Assembly: GCF_946477935.1 (NCBI RefSeq)
Contig: NZ_CAMLAC010000010.1
Location: 1 to 39,626 of the forward strand
Length of the DNA: 39,626 bases
From: an uncultured Sphingomonas sp.
Lineage (GTDB): Bacteria; Pseudomonadota; Alphaproteobacteria; Sphingomonadales; Sphingomonadaceae
Direction of reading: 5' to 3'
Positions within the stretch are counted from its first letter, which is position 1, and each line of letters starts with the position of its first letter. The position numbers and the translations under genes are program-made. A model generated the notes under the pieces. The model saw only the letters and a list, made by a program, of their open reading frames with translations, made no database searches and had not been told where the DNA came from. Below, one piece after another: positions 16,256-22,296 of this stretch.

Positions 16256-16270
16256 GAACATTAAAAGAAC
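16256..16270 (-). promoter_or_regulatory. SOS-type box before the methyltransferase operon
   Basis: GAACATTAAAAGAAC, on the minus strand GTTCTTTTAATGTTC, fits GTTC-N7-GTTC and the shared GTTCTT-N4-TGTTC form. It lies in a short AT-rich stretch 62 bases before the preferred methyltransferase start and would put the restriction-modification operon under LexA-type control. Confidence 0.72.
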
Positions 16271-16331
16271 AGAGCTTGCCCTCTGGGAATCATTCTGCCA
16301 ATGTGACCGAATTCGACACAGCGAGGCGGCG

Positions 16332-17588
16332 ATGCGCAGATCAGTGGTACGGCAGAACGACTTCAATCAGCTGTGTGACCGAGCAGGCCTGTCTCATGCC
16401 GAAGCAGCCGCGCTGCTTTCAGTGTCCGAGCGCACCATCGCCCGTTACGCGAACGGCACCGGGCATCCGTCAGCACTCGGGCGGCGGGTCCTTGAAGATG
16501 CGGCGCGGAAGACAGTTCAACCGCCGCGCCAGGTTTCATTCCGGTTCATTGATCTGTTTGCCGGTATTGGCGGTTTGAGGATCGGTTTTCAGGGCATCGG
16601 CGGCCATTGCGTCTTCACGTCCGAATGGGATGCCAACGCCCAGAAAACCTATGCGCAGAATTTCCGGGACAACCATCCACTGGCCGGTGACATCCGGGAG
16701 TATGCCGAGGATCCGGCGAAAATCCCCGAGCATGACGTGCTTCTTGCGGGTTTCCCCTGCCAGCCTTTCTCGATTGCCGGTGTGTCAAAGAAGAATGCGC
16801 TGGGGCGACCGCATGGCTTCCTGTGCGACACGCAGGGCACGCTTTTCTTCGACACAGCCCAGATCATTGCGCACCATCGCCCCGCTGCCTTCGTGCTGGA
16901 AAATGTCAAGAATCTTGAGAGCCATGACAAGGGTCGCACCTTTGCGACCATCATGAATGTGCTGACGAATGAACTCGGCTATCATGTGCAGACGCGGGTC
17001 ATCAGCTCAGAACATTGGGTTCCGCAAAAGCGCGAACGCATTTTCATCGTCGGATTCCGGGATCCGACGAGCTTCGATCTCAACGGGCTGAAACTGCCTG
17101 CAGGTGGTCCAAAGCTCGGCAGCATTCTTGAGCGGCATGAAGATGTCGATCCGCGGTACACGCTGACCGAACGGCTGTGGGAATACCTTCAGGCCTACAA
17201 GGAGAAGCACAACGCCAAGGGCAATGGTTTCGGCTACAGCTTGTTCGGACCGGACGATGTCACGCGCACCCTGTCGGCCCGCTATTACAAGGACGGCTCG
17301 GAAGTGCTCGTGGCCCAACCGGGCAAGCGTCCCCGGCGTCTGACGCCGCTGGAATGTGCCCGACTTATGGGCTTCGACCGGGGCGATCGTCGATGGAAGA
17401 TCCCGGTTTCCGATACCCAGGCCTACCGTCAGTTCGGCAATGCTGTCGTGGTGCCGGTCGTGGAGTTCATCGCCGAGGCAATGAAGCCGCATATCGAGGC
17501 GGCGCTGGCGATTGGAAACGAACGTCCAACAACTGCACCGGTCACCGTGACCCGTCCCGATCGGGAGCCAGCGCTCGCACATGGCTGA
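16332..17588 (+). CDS. DNA cytosine-5 methyltransferase with N-terminal helix-turn-helix
   Basis: This 418-residue enzyme methylates C5 of cytosine and protects DNA from the EcoRII-like nuclease two genes downstream. Residues 1-60 form a helix-turn-helix (LCDRAGLSHAEAAALLSVSERTIARYANG). Catalytic motifs follow: I DLFAGIGGLRIGF (74-86), IV GFPCQPFSIAG with nucleophile C142, VI ENVKN (189-193), VIII QKRERIFIVG, IX TPLECARLMGF and X QFGNAVVVPV. In M.EcoRII and M.SsoII such an N-terminal domain controls transcription of the restriction gene, so the same is likely here. The frame is open from a GTG at 16254, but that codon abuts an SOS-type box in AT-rich sequence, so I prefer the ATG at 16332 (GAGGCGG upstream). 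It overlaps vsr by eight bases. It could also serve as the methylase (DrmMII role) of the DISARM-like genes downstream. Confidence 0.92.
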   Translation: MRRSVVRQNDFNQLCDRAGLSHAEAAALLSVSERTIARYANGTGHPSALGRRVLEDAARKTVQPPRQVSFRFIDLFAGIGGLRIGFQGIGGHCVFTSEWDANAQKTYAQNFRDNHPLAGDIREYAEDPAKIPEHDVLLAGFPCQPFSIAGVSKKNALGRPHGFLCDTQGTLFFDTAQIIAHHRPAAFVLENVKNLESHDKGRTFATIMNVLTNELGYHVQTRVISSEHWVPQKRERIFIVGFRDPTSFDLNGLKLPAGGPKLGSILERHEDVDPRYTLTERLWEYLQAYKEKHNAKGNGFGYSLFGPDDVTRTLSARYYKDGSEVLVAQPGKRPRRLTPLECARLMGFDRGDRRWKIPVSDTQAYRQFGNAVVVPVVEFIAEAMKPHIEAALAIGNERPTTAPVTVTRPDREPALAHG

Positions 17589-18033
17589 CATTGTACCGGC
17601 TGATGTCCGCAGCCGGATGATGGCAGGTATTCGGGCGACTAACACCAAGCCCGAACTGCTGCTTCGAAAGGGGCTTCACGCGCGCGGCTTGCGATTTCGG
17701 CTTCACGATCCCGCATTGCCGGGCAAGCCGGACATCGTGTTCACACGCCATCGGGCCGTGATCCTCGCCCATGGCTGCTTTTGGCACGGGCACGACTGCC
17801 ATCTGTTCAAATGGCCATCGACGCGCCCCGACTTCTGGCGCTCAAAGATCGCCCGCAACCGGGAGGTTGATGCTCGCACTGACGCCGCGCTTGCTAATGC
17901 TGGATGGCGGCAGGCAGTCGTTTGGGAGTGCGCGCTCAAGGGGCCGACCCGATTGCCATTGGACAACGTACTCGACAGCTGTGAGAACTGGATCAGGTCT
18001 GACCGGCAGCGGATGGAGATCAGGGGGACATAA
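17581..18033 (+). CDS. vsr: Very short patch repair endonuclease
   Basis: This is a 150-residue Vsr endonuclease. It nicks next to T in T:G mismatches that arise when the 5-methylcytosine made by the neighbouring enzyme deaminates, starting repair back to C:G. The family pattern is complete: VRSRMMAGIRATNTKPEL at the N-terminus, LPGKPDIVFTRHRAVILAHG with the catalytic Asp, and CFWHGHDCH with the catalytic histidines and zinc ligands. A further Cys lies in VWECAL. It overlaps the methyltransferase by eight bases, and the nuclease ATG follows its stop directly, so all three are one operon. Pairing with a methylase and an EcoRII-type nuclease points to CCWGG-like sites. Confidence 0.93.
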   Translation: MADIVPADVRSRMMAGIRATNTKPELLLRKGLHARGLRFRLHDPALPGKPDIVFTRHRAVILAHGCFWHGHDCHLFKWPSTRPDFWRSKIARNREVDARTDAALANAGWRQAVVWECALKGPTRLPLDNVLDSCENWIRSDRQRMEIRGT

Positions 18034-19251
18034 ATGCGTCGGGGGATGTTGTCGGATCTTTTCGTTGGCGTGGTTGCCAAGCAGCTTACGCTGGTCGAGA
18101 CGATTACCGAGCGGTCGAACCAGCACGAGTTTCAGGGGACGAGGCCGCTGCGGCGTCTGATGGGCGACGAAGACCGGCGTGGCATCCCGACGCGCTTCAT
18201 CTGGATTTCAGGGGAGCAAGAAGCTCTGGCGGAGGACGGCTTCATGAGCTGGTCCAACGTACGCAAAGGCAAGCCCCGCGCGCCAGAATATCACCTCTAT
18301 TATTCCGGCAACTCGGTCACTGAAATGATGCGACCGGGCGACATGCTGTTCCTTGCTCTGCAACGTGATGGCTCAGTTCTGGTTGTCATCACGCCTGTCG
18401 GAACCGTCCAGAACCAGCTCATGTGGCTGTTCGGACTGGGGGAGCAGCCGGAGCTTGGCTTTACCTATCAGGAAATCTCCGCTGACCAGAGCGCCGAGCT
18501 CGATTTCGCAGCCCGCTATATTCTCGACGAGTTGGGGATTGAGCCCGAGGAGCCTGAGGCTGATCGACTCGACAGTCTTATCGAGCCGTTCGGGCTGCAA
18601 TTCCCGACGACCCGGGTGTTTTCTGACCTTGCCCGTTCCTCGCTGCCAGAGGTTTCAGCGGCAGATGATCCGGATCTGGCGTTGATCGACTGGATGGATC
18701 GGGAGGAGCAGCTCTTCCGGCGCCTGGAGCGCAGGATCGTGGCAGCGCGAATCGGCGACGGGTTCCGGGCGGCCGATGGCGCCGACGTCGATGGCTTTCT
18801 GTCCTTTTCCCTGAGCGTCCAGAACCGGCGCAAGGCGCGCGCTGGTCAGGCTCTGGAGAATCATCTCGAGGCTGTTTTTCTCGCGCAAGGTATCCGGTAT
18901 GCTCGCGGGGCCGAGACTGAGAACCGCAACAAGCCGGACTTTCTCTTCCCGGGACAGGCTGAATATCGGGACCCGGCGTTCTCGTCGGCGCGCCTTACGA
19001 TGCTGGGCGCGAAGTCGACCCTCAAGGACCGCTGGCGTCAGGTTCTATCCGAAGCTGTCCGCATCGAAGAGAAGCATTTGCTCACGTTGGAGCCCGGCAT
19101 TTCAGAAAACCAGACCAATGAAATGCAGGCCAAGAAGCTGCAGCTGGTAGTGCCGCAGCGGCTTCACGCCACATATCGTCCGGCGCAACGGGCATGGCTC
19201 ATGAGCCTAGTGGACTTCGTGCCGCTGGTTAGGTCAAGGCAGGAAGCCTGA
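18034..19251 (+). CDS. EcoRII-family type II restriction endonuclease
   Basis: This is a 405-residue nuclease similar in length and layout to EcoRII (404 residues). The N-terminal half corresponds to the effector DNA-binding domain (FMSWSNVRKGKPRAPEYHLYY, then MMRPGDMLFLALQ). The C-terminal half is the PD-(D/E)XK catalytic domain: ARAGQALENHLEAVF, NKPDFLFPGQAEY, then MLGAKSTLKDRWRQVLSEA and KHLLTLEPGISENQTNEM with LQLVVP. The catalytic Glu, Asp and Lys are all present. EcoRII cuts before CCWGG and needs a second site as allosteric effector. The same or a related target is predicted, not shown. The ATG directly follows the vsr stop and has AGGGGGA upstream. The gene converges on the SNF2 gene across 102 bases without clear features. 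Confidence 0.9.
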   Translation: MRRGMLSDLFVGVVAKQLTLVETITERSNQHEFQGTRPLRRLMGDEDRRGIPTRFIWISGEQEALAEDGFMSWSNVRKGKPRAPEYHLYYSGNSVTEMMRPGDMLFLALQRDGSVLVVITPVGTVQNQLMWLFGLGEQPELGFTYQEISADQSAELDFAARYILDELGIEPEEPEADRLDSLIEPFGLQFPTTRVFSDLARSSLPEVSAADDPDLALIDWMDREEQLFRRLERRIVAARIGDGFRAADGADVDGFLSFSLSVQNRRKARAGQALENHLEAVFLAQGIRYARGAETENRNKPDFLFPGQAEYRDPAFSSARLTMLGAKSTLKDRWRQVLSEAVRIEEKHLLTLEPGISENQTNEMQAKKLQLVVPQRLHATYRPAQRAWLMSLVDFVPLVRSRQEA

Positions 19252-19353
19252 CCCGCATCGTGACTTCACTTGATTGTGCTTCGGCGGCTCAGTCCCGTTG
19301 CCAAAGAGCCAAGAATTGGTCGCACCTGCTTCGTGTCCACCGATACCACCGTA

Positions 19354-22296
19354 CTAGTCGATTGTCCGCAGGCCCGCCAATATTGAAATAGTTTGCGGCT
19401 CGCCGGCTCGAAGCTCTCCGGTTTGGTAGTGGCGGATCAGAGCCAGAGCCTCACCTGAGTTGATCTCGCTTGAGGCTGACAGTCGTTCGAGAGCAGCCAC
19501 CTGCCCAAACCATAGCTCTTCGGGCACGCCCTCGGGCCGGCCGCTTCTGCGACGTTCCGCAGCAAGATTTCGGTTTCGGAGCTCAGCTTCGAAGGTTGCC
19601 GACGTCTGCGCCGCTACGATCTCAAGTGCGCTTCTGGTCCGTTCAACCGCATCTTCGTGAAACTGCGTGACAGCTTTCGCCACCAGATCCCGATGCACGA
19701 CTTCCAAACGCTCCACCAAATCCTGTTTCATGAGAGGCTGGGCGGCAAGCCTGCCCCTCGCAGCCGTCTTCCAGTCTGGTGGAGAAAATGGCTGTAGGTA
19801 TGTCTCGATTTGCTCTCGTGACAACATGTTCCAGCCCTCCTTTCCGTGGGCCGATCCGATGAGGAGAAGTCGTGCCGGTGCGGCAAGCCTCACGGCGCGC
19901 TGCACTGCCCGCCAGCGACTCATGAGCGCCTTGCGATCCGCGAGAAGGGCACTGCGTTGCGCTTCGGTCGGCGCGGCGGCGAGCAATTCCTCCGCCTGGG
20001 TGGACCACAAGCCCGGCAAAAGCTCATCAGGAAATGGATCCAGTTGGGCGGCCAACAACAGAACCGTGGAGCCAATTGCAAGCGCCGGATGGCCTTCTGG
20101 CATCATGACGATGGACTGCGTGAGGCGCTTTGCCTGACTAAATGTCGAGGCAGCTGCAGCGCAGTACCCGTCAACGAGGGCGTCAAAGATTACGCTGCCG
20201 TTGTCGAGAAAGTGGAGCGGCCGCGGAGTGTCTTCCCCTTCGTCGGTCAGGACCGTCCTGCGCGGTGGCGACGAGACGTCAGAGCGGCGCAAAATGAAGG
20301 GAGCGTGGTCCGACATCCAGCGATCATGATTGACCCCAGGCAGCAGAAATGGGCTTTGACCTGCCCTGCCGGACGCTGCCTGTCGGGGATACCACAATGT
20401 TCTGAAGCGATAGCTGTCGACTTTATCGGTCCTTCGGCCGACATCAAAATCCCCGGCCCGATCCATAGTTTTCAGCCAGATGGTTACGGCGCTTTCTTTT
20501 TTCGCTACCGGCGTATGTCCGGCAACGCTCGCGCCGATAGACTGGCGCTCATGGTCGTTCTGTTGCCACGTTGCGTAACTCTCCCTTGCCGCAGCGGTGT
20601 TCGCCGACGCATCCAGTTTGATGCTGCTCGGTAGCCCTTGATCGGCCACAGTGAGCTTTGAGACGGTATCCGGACTCGATCCTGCTATAGCTGTTTGTGC
20701 CAAGAGCTCCTGCACATCTGCAAGCTGCTCCGGAGACAATGGCGGCAGCGGGGCGTCAAAGACGCCCATCGCGGCCATGCAGTCCGCGACTGCAGTTTCC
20801 TGCGTTCCTTCGACGAGTATTCGCCAGATATCTATCCAGCGTTGCCCATGGGCGTCAACGCGGCCGCCACCCAGTCGGTCGATGCGGCCGATTAGCTGGT
20901 CAATGCTGTCGATCTCCCAAGGGAGAGAGTAGAAAATTATGCCGCTCGAAACCTGATGGAGGTTAAGCCCGGCCTGAACCCAGTCACCCACCAGAAGTAG
21001 ACGGTTCTCTCCTGAGTTGAGTGGGGCAAGCGTCGCCTGCATTTCCCGCAGGTTTGTCACTCGGTCGTCTTCTCCCGAAGAGGGCCGACGGAGTACAGAG
21101 ATCGCCTCTTCAAGTTCCGGAAAGTACCTTGGCAGCGCTGTCTGCAACAGATCGATCGTCGGATTATCGCCGCACACCACGATGAACGTCTGGTTCGAGT
21201 CTCTTGCCCACTGGCTCGCCAGAATATCGAGGAGAGCGCCAAGGCGGGCATCGCCCGGGTCGTCGAGCGTGAGTTGACGTGCAGTGCGGGCTAGTTCGCT
21301 CAGCTCCCCGCCACCGGCAGCGATCTCGGCGAGTACAACGCGTGCCGCGCGCGCACTACGCTGCAAAGACTTTGCCGCAGTCCATTGGGGGCCTTCAAAA
21401 CCAAGGCGCGGATCTACTTTCCGGACGAGAGCGCGAGCAATTTCAATCCTGAGCCGTTCATGGTGCAACGGCTGCGCACGTATGGAGTGATTGCGCCTGC
21501 GCGGGAGCCGATCACTCCAGTCGCTTCGGCTATTTCTGACGATCCGCCTTCCAGCGGCGAACTTGGCGTGAACCAGTGGAAGCCACGCATCACCATTCAG
21601 AAGTTCAGTCGATGCGCACGCTTCCCGTTCCTGGAGTAGCCCATCAATCGTCTTATCCTGAAGTTGCGCGAGCTGAGCAATCTCAGGCTCGAGAATTCGC
21701 ATCAGCATGTTGCGCCAGGCGGCATCTCCAAGGCGAGGCGTCGCCGAAAGCACCAGAACCTGTCTGAAGCCGCCTGCAATTTGAGAAATTGTCTGGACCG
21801 CATCTCGCGGCATCGTCTGCGGCTCATCGACAATGAGAAGATCGAAAACCTGGCTGTCCACCTGGAAAATGCGGCCTCCTTCATCGTCCCTGATCGTCAT
21901 GTCGCGCGGGCGCACTAAGGTCACGGAGGGCAGGTTCGCACTGTCAAAATCCGAAGCGCCGACCAACGCAGGCATTACGTGACCCTTGGTCCAGCATTCG
22001 TCCTGCCATTGCGAAAGAAGGTTATCAGGGGCAACTATAAGCGTTCGATGGGTTGGGTCCTGGAACCTTAGCGCATTTACGATCATCAGCGCCTGGACTG
22101 TTTTGCCAAGACCCACTTCGTCGCTGATCAAGTGACGTATTTCGGCCTCAGCAAGCACCCTGCGGACAGTCGCCAGCTGATGCGGAAGGGGATCGGCAGC
22201 AACCCCGAGTGCGCCGCACAGACCTTCGTTAAGGGCAAACGCACGCATCCGGTATGCGTCAACGCAGTTTACGAATCTGAGAAAGGGATCGGTCAC
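19354..22296 (-). CDS. SNF2-type helicase, DrmD-like
   Basis: This 980-residue SF2 ATPase resembles the SNF2 component DrmD of class 1 DISARM and, more distantly, DpdE. After LPHQLATVRRVL it has motif I DEVGLGKTVQA (about residues 57-68), TLIVAPDNLLSQW (Ia), motif II LLIVDEPQT, motif III VLVLSATPRLG, and motifs V-VI LLVGDWVQAGLNLHQV with IDQLIGRIDRLGG. Motif II is DEPQ instead of the usual DEAH. The C-terminal ~450 residues have no assigned fold. The frame is open from 22338, but a GTG at 22296 overlaps the upstream stop as GTGA and begins the conserved part, so translation is coupled to the 983-residue protein. In DISARM the helicases are thought to engage incoming phage DNA. Assignment to DrmD is by motif and context. 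Confidence 0.8.
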   Translation of the reverse strand: MTDPFLRFVNCVDAYRMRAFALNEGLCGALGVAADPLPHQLATVRRVLAEAEIRHLISDEVGLGKTVQALMIVNALRFQDPTHRTLIVAPDNLLSQWQDECWTKGHVMPALVGASDFDSANLPSVTLVRPRDMTIRDDEGGRIFQVDSQVFDLLIVDEPQTMPRDAVQTISQIAGGFRQVLVLSATPRLGDAAWRNMLMRILEPEIAQLAQLQDKTIDGLLQEREACASTELLNGDAWLPLVHAKFAAGRRIVRNSRSDWSDRLPRRRNHSIRAQPLHHERLRIEIARALVRKVDPRLGFEGPQWTAAKSLQRSARAARVVLAEIAAGGGELSELARTARQLTLDDPGDARLGALLDILASQWARDSNQTFIVVCGDNPTIDLLQTALPRYFPELEEAISVLRRPSSGEDDRVTNLREMQATLAPLNSGENRLLLVGDWVQAGLNLHQVSSGIIFYSLPWEIDSIDQLIGRIDRLGGGRVDAHGQRWIDIWRILVEGTQETAVADCMAAMGVFDAPLPPLSPEQLADVQELLAQTAIAGSSPDTVSKLTVADQGLPSSIKLDASANTAAARESYATWQQNDHERQSIGASVAGHTPVAKKESAVTIWLKTMDRAGDFDVGRRTDKVDSYRFRTLWYPRQAASGRAGQSPFLLPGVNHDRWMSDHAPFILRRSDVSSPPRRTVLTDEGEDTPRPLHFLDNGSVIFDALVDGYCAAAASTFSQAKRLTQSIVMMPEGHPALAIGSTVLLLAAQLDPFPDELLPGLWSTQAEELLAAAPTEAQRSALLADRKALMSRWRAVQRAVRLAAPARLLLIGSAHGKEGWNMLSREQIETYLQPFSPPDWKTAARGRLAAQPLMKQDLVERLEVVHRDLVAKAVTQFHEDAVERTRSALEIVAAQTSATFEAELRNRNLAAERRRSGRPEGVPEELWFGQVAALERLSASSEINSGEALALIRHYQTGELRAGEPQTISILAGLRTID

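Noticed and set aside
16254..16331. N-terminal extension of the methyltransferase from a GTG at 16254
   Set aside because: The codon abuts a GTTC-N7-GTTC-type box in AT-rich sequence and lacks a ribosome site. The helix-turn-helix and methylase domains begin after the ATG at 16332.
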